Positions 8,310 through 14,567 of a DNA stretch of 25,897 nucleotides are shown here, one piece after another (position 1 is the stretch's first letter; each line of letters opens with the position of its first letter). Origin of the DNA: a virus; the IMG/VR virus record IMGVR_UViG_3300037264_006822, positions 1-25,897 of that record. One strand, written 5' to 3'. The notes under the pieces are model-generated. The model searched no databases. It was not told where the DNA came from and was given only the letters and a program-made list of their open reading frames with translations. The position numbers and the translations under genes are program-made.

Positions 8310-8489
8310 ATGGCAGAGCATCCAACGCCGGACAAGCCAGCCGATACAGCCGCGAAGCTGTCACAGAAGGGCGCACACGGCGGTGGGAATCGGTTCTTTC
8401 AGATGACCATTCGTGACGCTTTTGACATACACAAGCGAAATCAGCAGCCGAACATCGAGCAGCACATCAGTAAGCCCAAAGGGTCGTGA
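8310..8489 (+). CDS. Small hypothetical protein, 59 aa
   Basis: A short gene with a strong ribosome binding site (GGAGGA at 8301-8306) and ATG at 8310. The product is hydrophilic and probably disordered at the N-terminus (MAEHPTPDKPADTAAKLSQK), with a glycine turn (GAHGGGNRFF) and a helical middle (QMTIRDAFDIHKR). No signal peptide or membrane segment is visible. It starts eight bases after the DUF115-like gene and lies 15 bases ahead of the deoxyribosyltransferase-like gene. Real by its ribosome binding site and position; function unknown. Confidence 0.65.
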   Translation: MAEHPTPDKPADTAAKLSQKGAHGGGNRFFQMTIRDAFDIHKRNQQPNIEQHISKPKGS

Positions 8490-8504
8490 TGTATCTGACG
8501 ACTT

Positions 8505-9080
8505 ATGGGTCTTCTCTCTTCTACAACATGCTATCTCTGTGGGCCTGTTGAAGCTGCCCAGGATGCTGCCGGCTGGCGGAATGACATCGGCGCCAAACTC
8601 GCACGTATGCGGGTCTTATGTTATGATCCACTAAAGAAACCGAAATGGGTTGGACAAAAAGGCCTTCTGCCGCAGGCAGACATCACAAATGGCATCCTTG
8701 GTAGAGGCCCAATACCCGTACAAGATGCGATTGACGCACAAGTTTTATCCAGAACTGTTTGTTTGAGACTGGTTAGTGCAGCGGACTGGGTCATCTGTCG
8801 GATGCCCAAGACGTTTACTGTCGGTACGATAGAAGAATTGCACATCGCATATCAGCGCGGTTGTCCGACGTTTTTTATCTGTCCAGATGGCATCCCTTCG
8901 GCCTGGTTAATTTCGATGTTCGCGCCATCTGCCAAAGACATCCCTGATGTGTTTCATGAGACGTCAGATAGTCTATTTGAGTATCTAAATAAGATAGACA
9001 CAGGTGTTGATTTAGATCCTCTACGATGGATCTTTCTCGCCTGGACTGGAGGAAAATATGATACCCAAACTCGAACCTGA
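8505..9080 (+). CDS. Nucleoside 2-deoxyribosyltransferase-like protein
   Basis: Looks like the nucleoside 2-deoxyribosyltransferase family, which cleaves or exchanges the base of 2'-deoxynucleosides or dNMPs. The N-terminal strand and loop CYLCGPVEAA with W24-R25 match the family's YLAGP...W/R signature. The segment ADWVICRMP leads into GTIEELHIAYQRG, where Glu111 occupies the position of the catalytic nucleophile in the GTxxE motif. Length (191 aa) is slightly above the usual 140-165. In-frame upstream codons reach a TGA at 8496-8498, so the ATG at 8505 is the earliest possible start, though its ribosome binding site is poor. It overlaps the DeoC-like gene by 23 bases; the two enzymes' chemistry (deoxyribosyl transfer, deoxyribose-phosphate aldol cleavage) fits one salvage route. 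Confidence 0.7.
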   Translation: MGLLSSTTCYLCGPVEAAQDAAGWRNDIGAKLARMRVLCYDPLKKPKWVGQKGLLPQADITNGILGRGPIPVQDAIDAQVLSRTVCLRLVSAADWVICRMPKTFTVGTIEELHIAYQRGCPTFFICPDGIPSAWLISMFAPSAKDIPDVFHETSDSLFEYLNKIDTGVDLDPLRWIFLAWTGGKYDTQTRT

Positions 9081-9837
9081 CTTGCAGGCTGGTAATGTCC
9101 GTGAAGCTATTCAAGCCGGAATGTTCGCTCTCAAGCACAGATGCCAGGCAATCATAGCTGCTCCGGCTCTGGTATCGTCTCTATTGACGGATAAGGCTGT
9201 ACGTGGCGGGCAGTTTAATGTCATCGCCGCGATCGATTTTCCGAACGGCAGAAATTTTGCGCTGGATAAATGGAAGGACGTAGGCAAGGAAGTTCTATCG
9301 GCCGATGGATTTGAAGTTATGCTTAGCATGGGCAGACTCCCTGCTGAGTGCCGGAACGAAATTCGCATCGTTACGGAGTTCATCAAGGGCCAGATTAACC
9401 CACTGGCAGAAATGCGGTTCGTTTTGCGCGTATTTGATCGTACACAGGCGGAAATCGAAGAGTGTCTGAAGGGAATCGCAGCATATCCTCCTGCAATGAT
9501 CCGTCTCGACCATCGTACGTCTGCTCCAAACACCATTATTGATCTGAAAAAGCAAATCGAAGCCATTACTCTTATACGCAAGCATGTAGCAACCCCCATT
9601 AAGGTCAGTGGCAATTTAGATTTCCAGGCACTGAAAGAGCTATCTAACATTCAAAAGGTGCATAGATTCGGCGTGTCTATGTCACAAGCCAGAGAAATAG
9701 TAAACGCGGTGAGAAAGGAAGAAGAAAAACCGCGGGGGAAAGCGACAGAATCAGTTCCATCTGCATCGTCTACCCCTGCAGCGCCGAATGGCACGCTGGG
9801 TCTTGAGCAGGGTCAGCTTGGTAAAGAAGTAACATAG
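9058..9837 (+). CDS. DeoC-like (deoxyribose-phosphate aldolase fold) protein, key lysine replaced
   Basis: The 259-aa protein resembles class I deoxyribose-phosphate aldolase (DeoC), a TIM barrel. Visible elements are VIAAIDFPNG (about residues 59-68, cf. the DeoC FPxG turn), DGFEVMLSMGRL, and PAMIRLDHRTSAPN followed by ATPIKVSGNLDF. In my by-eye alignment the second lysine of DeoC (E. coli Lys201) is kept as Lys182, but the Schiff-base lysine (E. coli Lys167) is Arg149. The activity may therefore be lost or changed. The last 40 residues are Ala/Ser/Pro-rich and probably disordered. The start has GGAGGAAAA directly upstream, inside the preceding gene. Other class I aldolase relatives remain possible. 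Confidence 0.6.
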   Translation: MIPKLEPDLQAGNVREAIQAGMFALKHRCQAIIAAPALVSSLLTDKAVRGGQFNVIAAIDFPNGRNFALDKWKDVGKEVLSADGFEVMLSMGRLPAECRNEIRIVTEFIKGQINPLAEMRFVLRVFDRTQAEIEECLKGIAAYPPAMIRLDHRTSAPNTIIDLKKQIEAITLIRKHVATPIKVSGNLDFQALKELSNIQKVHRFGVSMSQAREIVNAVRKEEEKPRGKATESVPSASSTPAAPNGTLGLEQGQLGKEVT

Positions 9838-9846
9838 GAGATCGCC

Positions 9847-10137
9847 ATGGATCTTATGCCGCTCTATGATCGCGTCGTGTTAGAGCCTGTTGCGCCGGAA
9901 GATAAATCCCCAGGTGGAATCGTTATTCCAGAGATGTCTAAGGGGGGTGAGAGATTCCGACATGGGAAAGTGCTGTCTATTGGGCAGGGCCGTATTGATG
10001 GCGGTAAGACATGGCCCATGACAGTGAAAGTCGGTGACGTCGTTCTCTTCAATTTTCATGCAAGCGCGCAGGTCAAACTCGGCGACAAAGAGGTCGCGAT
10101 CCTGGCAGAGAAGGACATCCTGGCCATCGTCAAATAG
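9847..10137 (+). CDS. groES: GroES-like co-chaperonin
   Basis: A 96-aa co-chaperonin of the GroES/Cpn10 family. It has the N-terminal strand PLYDRVVLEPVAPE, the mobile-loop flank GGIVIPE (about residues 23-29) that contacts the GroEL apical domain, the KVGDVVLFN strand pair, and the terminal EKDILAIV strand. Length matches cellular GroES (97 aa), whereas T4 gp31 (111 aa) is more divergent. In T4, gp31 replaces GroES so that host GroEL can fold the major capsid protein; this protein may serve a similar role. No GroEL gene is in the window. GGAG lies nine bases upstream of the ATG. It sits among nucleotide-metabolism genes. Confidence 0.95.
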   Translation: MDLMPLYDRVVLEPVAPEDKSPGGIVIPEMSKGGERFRHGKVLSIGQGRIDGGKTWPMTVKVGDVVLFNFHASAQVKLGDKEVAILAEKDILAIVK

Positions 10138-10141
10138 GCTT

Positions 10142-11389
10142 ATGAACACCAATTTCGTCTTTACGCCTGGCACGCTGACCACCATTTTAGATGCGCAAGC
10201 CGGCTCGTCCGGCAAGGGCAAGGTCGGATCATTTATTGCTCAACATGCCGATAATTGGCAGTTTGCGTGCCATGCATTCTTTCCACAAGCCGGTCATTGG
10301 GTAAAATTAGATGACGGACGGTCATTCTTCTATCAGACGTTCAACAGCTGCGCCTATCAGATCGATCGATACGAGAAGCTTTATATAGGCCCAGGGGCTA
10401 TTTTAGAGCTTCCAGCCCTATTTCGTGAGCTAGAAGAGAACAGAATTCCACGCCACAAAATTGGCATAAGCCCATTAGCTGCTATTTTACAGGACATAGA
10501 TGTCGGATATGAGCGCGGGACATGTGACTTCGATGGTCAGCCAGTCTCGGAACTGCATGATGGTACGATGAAACGTGGCAGCACCGCACATGGTGCCGGT
10601 GCGTGCCGTGCACGGCGTGTACTGCGTCGGCCGGAGAAGCTTTACGCGAGGGACGTACCAGAGCTTAAGGAATTCATTTGTGATGTGCCTGGCGAAATTC
10701 TTAGTCGTCTAGAACGGCATCAAGCTGGGCTGTTGGAAATAGCGCAAGGATTTCAACTATCATACCTTCTGCCGCATATGTTCCCATATACGACGAGTAG
10801 GAACTGTACCGTCGCTGCTGCATTAGACGACATGATGTTGCCTACATGGTGCGTCGGCGATGTTATTTTAAATGTTCGCACGTTTCCGATCAGAATAAAC
10901 AACAATAAATACCTCGGTCAGGATGGGAGGCATTTGTCGTGGGAAGAAGTCCAACAGTTCGATAGAGAAGGCAAGCCATATAATGTCTACGAAGGGAATA
11001 GCGGACCTGGATACCCAGACCAGAAGGAAATTACGTGGGATGAAGTAACAACCTTGTCTGGATCTCCGGACAAGATCATGGAGATTACAAGCGTAACTAA
11101 GCTTCCACGTCGCGTGTTTACATTCTCCAAGCAGAACCTACGAGAAGCCATCCGACATAATAATACAGGTCGGCAGACATATATTTCCCTCAATTTCATC
11201 AATTATGCCGATCATGCAATGACTGGTCGCCGTGGCACGGTTGAATCATGTTACAGTGATCCGGACGGACTTATTACACAGAAAGCTCGACAGTGGATTG
11301 AAGAAAACATCCAAGTGTGGCCACACGCAAAATTGAAGTTCCTGGGCACCGGTCCGTTGACCGATGATATGATCGTTTCGGAACCATAA
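10142..11389 (+). CDS. Adenylosuccinate synthetase family protein, PurZ-like active site
   Basis: PurA-family ligase of 415 aa. PurA joins IMP and aspartate using GTP; phage PurZ uses dGMP to start 2-aminoadenine (Z) nucleotide synthesis. The GTP loop reads AQAGSSGKGK (residues 18-27) where PurA has AQWGDEGKGK, so the PurA catalytic Asp13 is Ser22. An Asp-to-Ser change at this place is reported for PurZ enzymes. His52 (QAGHW) corresponds to PurA catalytic His41. Further matches are YIGPGAILELPAL, RGSTAHGAGACRA, FPYTTSRNCT and FLGTGPLTDDMI. The start is the ATG at 10142, four bases after groES. Whether the product is PurA, PurZ or a third activity cannot be settled by eye. No datZ or mazZ is visible in this window. 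Confidence 0.88.
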   Translation: MNTNFVFTPGTLTTILDAQAGSSGKGKVGSFIAQHADNWQFACHAFFPQAGHWVKLDDGRSFFYQTFNSCAYQIDRYEKLYIGPGAILELPALFRELEENRIPRHKIGISPLAAILQDIDVGYERGTCDFDGQPVSELHDGTMKRGSTAHGAGACRARRVLRRPEKLYARDVPELKEFICDVPGEILSRLERHQAGLLEIAQGFQLSYLLPHMFPYTTSRNCTVAAALDDMMLPTWCVGDVILNVRTFPIRINNNKYLGQDGRHLSWEEVQQFDREGKPYNVYEGNSGPGYPDQKEITWDEVTTLSGSPDKIMEITSVTKLPRRVFTFSKQNLREAIRHNNTGRQTYISLNFINYADHAMTGRRGTVESCYSDPDGLITQKARQWIEENIQVWPHAKLKFLGTGPLTDDMIVSEP

Positions 11390-11400
11390 GGAGAATGTCG

Positions 11401-11679
11401 ATGGCTAAGCCGAACGGCAAGACGAAGGGCGTGGCGAAGTTTATGGCTCCCGTGAAGGTGGATGATCTTCTGGCGGCAGTCGTGGGTCCAGAGCCCAAAC
11501 CGCGGACGGAGATCACCAAAAAACTCTGGGATTATATCAAGAAGAATAACCTTCAGGACAAGGTCAAGAGGCAGAACATCAACGCGGACGACAAGCTGAA
11601 GGCCGTATTCGGCGGCAAACAGACGGTCTCGATGTTCGAAATGACGAAGCTGGTGAATGGACATATCATCAAAGGATGA
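11401..11679 (+). CDS. SWIB-domain protein
   Basis: A 92-aa protein that is almost entirely one SWIB domain: RTEITKKLWDYIKKNNLQDK (a near-consensus first half, about residues 39-58), KRQNINADDKLKAVFGGK and VSMFEMTKLVNGHI. SWIB (SWI/SNF complex B / MDM2) domains occur in eukaryotic chromatin remodellers and in some bacteria, such as Chlamydiae, stand-alone or fused to topoisomerase I. The role is usually protein-protein contact near DNA. Here the short basic N-terminus (MAKPNGKTKG) could bind DNA. The ATG at 11401 is preferred over 11395 because AAGGAG ends at 11393. It overlaps the next gene as ATGA. Function in a phage is unknown. Confidence 0.9.
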   Translation: MAKPNGKTKGVAKFMAPVKVDDLLAAVVGPEPKPRTEITKKLWDYIKKNNLQDKVKRQNINADDKLKAVFGGKQTVSMFEMTKLVNGHIIKG

Positions 11680-12086
11680 AGGCAATCCTTCAGACTAACG
11701 TCACGGTGGATCGTCCTACTTCTACGGGTAGGATATTCACGCGGGCGGCTGTGGAAAGAGCTTTAGTTGATCCGGCCTTGCGCAACCGGCTGAGGCGCGG
11801 GATGATCGGCGGGTTGCTTAACCGTGATGGCGACAGAATTGCGGCGATCGACGAGCCGACTCATCTAGTTACGGACATAAAACTAGATCAGGATGGGAAT
11901 ATCGTCGTTGAATTGGACATCCTAGACACTCCAGCAGGTAAGCGTGTCCAAGAAGCCGCCTTGAATGGGAAGAAATTGATCGCCAAGCCTATCATTGTAG
12001 TGCCTGACGATCAACCGACGGCAGAATCAACCACAATAGACTGTCCGATATCATTCCATAAAGTGCAAATCGAGTTCGCCCCATGA
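11676..12086 (+). CDS. Small prohead-protease-like (gp21-type) domain protein, apparently inactive
   Basis: The 136-aa sequence follows the pattern of T4 gp21-type prohead proteases: a first strand ([11 protein letters not shown]), [15 protein letters not shown] (cf. NGRxYPxxxLExxV), [19 protein letters not shown] and [20 protein letters not shown]. It is much shorter than gp21 (about 210 aa). Where active enzymes have GELxHP with the catalytic His, this one reads GGLLNRDGD, and where they have a Ser-Ser-Arg motif it reads IAKPI. If the alignment is right, the domain is not a protease and may be a structural or binding relic. It overlaps both neighbours as ATGA and lies among nucleotide-metabolism genes, away from visible capsid genes. 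The assignment is by pattern only. Confidence 0.5.
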   Translation: MKAILQTNVTVDRPTSTGRIFTRAAVERALVDPALRNRLRRGMIGGLLNRDGDRIAAIDEPTHLVTDIKLDQDGNIVVELDILDTPAGKRVQEAALNGKKLIAKPIIVVPDDQPTAESTTIDCPISFHKVQIEFAP

Positions 12087-12631
12087 GCTTTTCATTATTG
12101 TCTGATCGTGACATTGAGTGCCTGGAATTCATAGAGAATTTCGAATCCGGCACGAAAAGACCGGGCATCATTTCATTTGGTCTCAGTTCGTACGGCTACG
12201 ACATTCGAATAGCAGACCGCTTTAAGATTTTTACCAATATCAATGGTTCTATTATAGATCCAAAGGCCATTGACGAAAAGTGTTTCTCTGATTTCAAGGG
12301 CGATATATGTGTCGTGCCGCCTAATTCTTACGTCCTTGGGGAAAGCATCGAGCGCTTTAATATGCCGCAGGATGTCATCGGTATTTGCCTGGGTAAGAGT
12401 ACCTACGCGAGGGCAGGCATCGCCGTCAATTGTACGCCAATCGAGCCAGGTTTTAAGGGCACAATTGTTGTGGAGGTCATCAATGCTACTCCGCTGCCAG
12501 CGAAGATTTATGCCGGCGAAGGAATAGCGCAGATCGTGTTCTTCCGCGGCCGGCGTCCGCTTGTAACGTACGCAGATAAGCGCGGCAAGTACCAGGACCA
12601 ATCCGGTATCGTCACTTCTCGTGTTGATTGA
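12083..12631 (+). CDS. dcd: dCTP deaminase (Dcd/DUT family)
   Basis: Predicted dCTP deaminase, converting dCTP to dUTP on the way to dTTP; the fold is shared with trimeric dUTPase. The 182-aa length is close to E. coli Dcd (193 aa). Conserved parts are SYGYDIRIA (about residues 35-43), the [10 protein letters not shown] motif (Lys105-Ser106 and following) corresponding to the RSSxAR nucleotide-binding motif, and [12 protein letters not shown] with Glu131 at the position of the catalytic Glu. The first Arg of RSSxAR is Lys here. The C-terminal part ([12 protein letters not shown]) resembles the flexible lid. A bifunctional dCTP deaminase/dUTPase cannot be excluded. It starts in an ATGA overlap with the previous gene and ends the nucleotide-metabolism run. 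Confidence 0.9.
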   Translation: MSFSLLSDRDIECLEFIENFESGTKRPGIISFGLSSYGYDIRIADRFKIFTNINGSIIDPKAIDEKCFSDFKGDICVVPPNSYVLGESIERFNMPQDVIGICLGKSTYARAGIAVNCTPIEPGFKGTIVVEVINATPLPAKIYAGEGIAQIVFFRGRRPLVTYADKRGKYQDQSGIVTSRVD

Positions 12632-12653
12632 CCTAACGTCTGTGCATATCCGC

Positions 12654-12666
12654 GCAAAAATAGCAT
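12654..12666 (+). promoter_or_regulatory. Candidate phage promoter motif GCAAAAATAGCAT
   Basis: This 13-base sequence differs by one base from GCAAATATAGCAT at 21141-21153. Each lies in a short intergenic gap just ahead of a GC-rich, well-initiated gene (12700 and the tail sheath at 21175), 33 and 21 bases before the ATG. It is flanked here by GTCTGT (12638-12643) and ACAGAC (12678-12683), an inverted repeat. The AT-rich core could be the -10 region of a late promoter; its use is inferred. Confidence 0.4.
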
Positions 12667-12699
12667 TGACGGATTTTACAGACATTAGGAGACAGTACG

Positions 12700-13095
12700 A
12701 TGGCCGAGCAGCCCGCTCTGAGCAACGTTTCGATCTTCCGGACGGTGAGGGCGTATCGCGGTGAGGAGCTCCGGCATGACGCGATCAAGCCGATCACGCA
12801 TAAGATGCGCGGCCTGGTCGTGAGCGTTCCTGCGCGTGAGGTTCTGGTGCAGGAGACGCGGAACGCGTCTCTATCGGATGCCTTCCGTTTTGGTCATCCG
12901 GTTGTTCGGCACCTGCGTTCTGTCTGCACGCTAGATGACGTTACGAGCGGCGTCAGTGGTCTGGAATTCCCGACCAGGATCGGCCGCGACGTCTTCCTTG
13001 CCAAGGACGAGAACAACCTTGCCGACGATCTCCATCAGGAGGTCCGGGAGACCTGCGGCGTGGACGCCGACGCCAGCCTCGTGGGTGGCGTGTAA
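12700..13095 (+). CDS. Hypothetical protein, 131 aa, GC-rich, own expression cassette
   Basis: No family recognised. The protein is mixed alpha/beta with no signal peptide or membrane segment; the N-terminus is SNVSIFRTVRAYRGEELRHD and the C-terminal half (FPTRIGRDVFLAKDENNLAD) is acidic. The gene is clearly richer in G+C at third positions than its neighbours, like the tail sheath gene and unlike most others here. It has AGGAG about eight bases before the ATG, a candidate promoter upstream and a strong hairpin downstream. In phages this combination usually marks an abundant product such as a head decoration or other virion protein. That is an inference from expression signals, not from sequence similarity. 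Confidence 0.75.
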   Translation: MAEQPALSNVSIFRTVRAYRGEELRHDAIKPITHKMRGLVVSVPAREVLVQETRNASLSDAFRFGHPVVRHLRSVCTLDDVTSGVSGLEFPTRIGRDVFLAKDENNLADDLHQEVRETCGVDADASLVGGV

Positions 13096-13125
13096 GGTCG
13101 CGTGACGTACAATTGCGACAAGTAA

Positions 13126-13155
13126 GACGACCCCAGGGGCAACTCTGGGGTCGTC
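13126..13155 (+). terminator. Strong hairpin, probable terminator after the 131-aa gene
   Basis: GACGACCCCAG (13126-13136) pairs perfectly with CTGGGGTCGTC (13145-13155) around an 8-base loop, giving an 11-bp GC-rich stem 31 bases after the stop codon at 13095. No T-run follows (CTGTATCC), so it may terminate weakly or act as an mRNA-stabilising or processing structure. The next gene starts only 25 bases later. Confidence 0.65.
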
Positions 13156-13168
13156 CTGTATCCGGACG

Positions 13169-13178
13169 CAAAAGTAGA
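13169..13178 (+). promoter_or_regulatory. CAAAAGTAGA element before a start lacking a Shine-Dalgarno (copy 2)
   Basis: Identical in all ten bases to 4786-4795 and, as there, ends two bases before a start codon (ATG 13181) with no other ribosome binding site. It directly follows the terminator-like hairpin, where a new promoter would be expected. Function unknown. Confidence 0.3.
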
Positions 13179-13180
13179 AC

Positions 13181-13579
13181 ATGGATGAGTTCGAGACCAA
13201 ACTCGACGCCGTCTTCGCCGTTATTGTGCCGCAGACGCAGGTTCAGACACAGAAGCCGAAGGCGATCTGGGTTGATTTCGATGGTACTCTAACCAGTGAT
13301 CCGCCATCGCGAGACCCGCTGTGTCAGGCGCCAAGAGAGGATGTAGTCGGTGCTATCAGGCAACTCAAGCAACAGTGTCTGGCACTGAACGTCATTGTAT
13401 TCACCGCACGCCCTTGGGCTGATATGATGGGTATAAAGGAATGGTTGGACGCCCATTGCGTGCCTTATGACAGCGTCGTCTGTGGCAAGCCAAGCGTCAA
13501 TGCCTGCATCGACAACATCTCGGTCAATCCTTGTCTCCCAGGTTGGCAGCAGCAATTGAATCATTTGTTGGGACTCTGA
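13181..13579 (+). CDS. HAD-superfamily phosphatase
   Basis: A 132-aa haloacid-dehalogenase-fold hydrolase, probably a phosphatase. Motif I is D32-F-D34-G-T (WVDFDGTLTS), motif II is VFTARPW with Thr75, and motifs III/IV are Lys103 (CGKPSVNA) with an acidic D111 (CIDN). Asp32 would be the nucleophile and Asp34 the acid/base. The short, capless layout resembles small phage and bacterial phosphatases of unknown substrate, which may act on nucleotides, sugar phosphates or polynucleotide ends. The N-terminal 25 residues are a Gln/Thr-rich extension. No Shine-Dalgarno is visible. It is followed after one base by the next ATG, so the two genes probably form a transcription unit. Confidence 0.85.
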   Translation: MDEFETKLDAVFAVIVPQTQVQTQKPKAIWVDFDGTLTSDPPSRDPLCQAPREDVVGAIRQLKQQCLALNVIVFTARPWADMMGIKEWLDAHCVPYDSVVCGKPSVNACIDNISVNPCLPGWQQQLNHLLGL

Positions 13580-13580
13580 T

Positions 13581-14567
13581 ATGCATAAATCCGTCCGATC
13601 GATCATGTATGAATATGTCTATGAGTCGGATTTCGAACGGCTTTTGTCGGCTATTTTATTAGAGGAGACGATATCGCTTGCGGATTGGCAGGCCGGCAAG
13701 AGGGTGAGGATCGTTAAAGATAAGGAAGTCGTCGACGATTTTTCGCAGGATGAAACAGGCCAGCAAGCCGGGCGTGAATTAGTTCTTCGTTCGGACGAGT
13801 TTAGGCGTGCTGGAGGCGGAGAGAGCATCTCCAAGCAGCAGTTCATCCTCCTGCCGACTGAATCGTTAGATTCGGGAGGGATGTCTCACGTACTGGCTTA
13901 TGTTGAGGAACAGTTGCATGATAAAGGCAATATTGCGCTGCGTGGTTGGCCAGGCTTCGGTATTGAAGGTGCAGCCTACCCAGCGGCATGGCTTAAGGCT
14001 CTTCCTACTGGTTATCAAGAGCAAGTAAAGCGACAGGAACAGCTTGGCAACGCGTGGATCGTTTATGAAATTGATGGTGTGCCGTTGGCTGAGGTTTTAC
14101 GCCGGCCTGTCCTGCGTCCGGTCGGACATAAACGAGAACAATGGTATGAAGAATTAGTCGATTATATCCGCCAGGCGAAGGAGGCTGACAAGACACTTAG
14201 TGTGGAATATGTACCCGCCCGTATTAAGCGATTTGCGGGGGATCTCGCCATTACGGGGCAGGGAGATGCTGTCCTCATCGTCTCACATGAAAAGTCTAAA
14301 GCCGCCTATATCGTCAAGAAGAAGATGGATGTAGATGGCGAGATGTATGACTGGGACGATGCGATGGAAATGAAGATGAATGAATTCGTCGACAAGAAAC
14401 ACGAATCACAGACGCAGGCGAAACTTCTCTTCCGTCAGTGGGTACAGGAAACCAGCAACGGATGTGGTATGCGCCGCGACTTCCATGTCACTGATATCGG
14501 ATTAATTCTCGATGCTGGAGTGAGTTATAATACTGCTCTCGAGCTCGGTGCCTGCGACAAATCATAG
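13581..14567 (+). CDS. Hypothetical protein, 328 aa
   Basis: No family recognised. The protein is hydrophilic and mixed alpha/beta. The N-terminus (MYEYVYESDFERLLSAILLEE) is predicted to be helical and is followed by an acidic linker with DDFSQDETGQQ. A middle segment is glycine/proline-rich (LRGWPGFGIEGAAYPAAWL), and near residues 230-260 lies a beta-rich part (GDAVLIVSHEKSKAAYIVKKK). No catalytic motif is evident. The ATG at 13581 follows the HAD gene's stop by one base; an in-frame ATG at 13608 is an alternative. The gene ends convergently with the ClpS-like cluster, overlapping it by six bases. Interaction with DNA or with the phosphatase next door would only be guesses. Confidence 0.8.
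   Translation: MHKSVRSIMYEYVYESDFERLLSAILLEETISLADWQAGKRVRIVKDKEVVDDFSQDETGQQAGRELVLRSDEFRRAGGGESISKQQFILLPTESLDSGGMSHVLAYVEEQLHDKGNIALRGWPGFGIEGAAYPAAWLKALPTGYQEQVKRQEQLGNAWIVYEIDGVPLAEVLRRPVLRPVGHKREQWYEELVDYIRQAKEADKTLSVEYVPARIKRFAGDLAITGQGDAVLIVSHEKSKAAYIVKKKMDVDGEMYDWDDAMEMKMNEFVDKKHESQTQAKLLFRQWVQETSNGCGMRRDFHVTDIGLILDAGVSYNTALELGACDKS

Noticed and set aside
8489-8551. ATG at 8489 overlapping the previous stop as TGATG, giving a 20-residue frame
   Set aside because: Too short, no similarity, and out of frame with the deoxyribosyltransferase-like gene that clearly follows at 8505.
12632-12699. Possible tRNA or small RNA in the gaps near 12.65, 13.1, 16.1 and 24.1 kb
   Set aside because: Gaps are mostly under 90 bases, and no cloverleaf with a T-loop GTTCRA motif was found; only the hairpins listed are convincing.
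14005-14196. Minus-strand frame inside the 328-aa gene
   Set aside because: No start signals and no similarity; the plus-strand frame is continuous and well placed.
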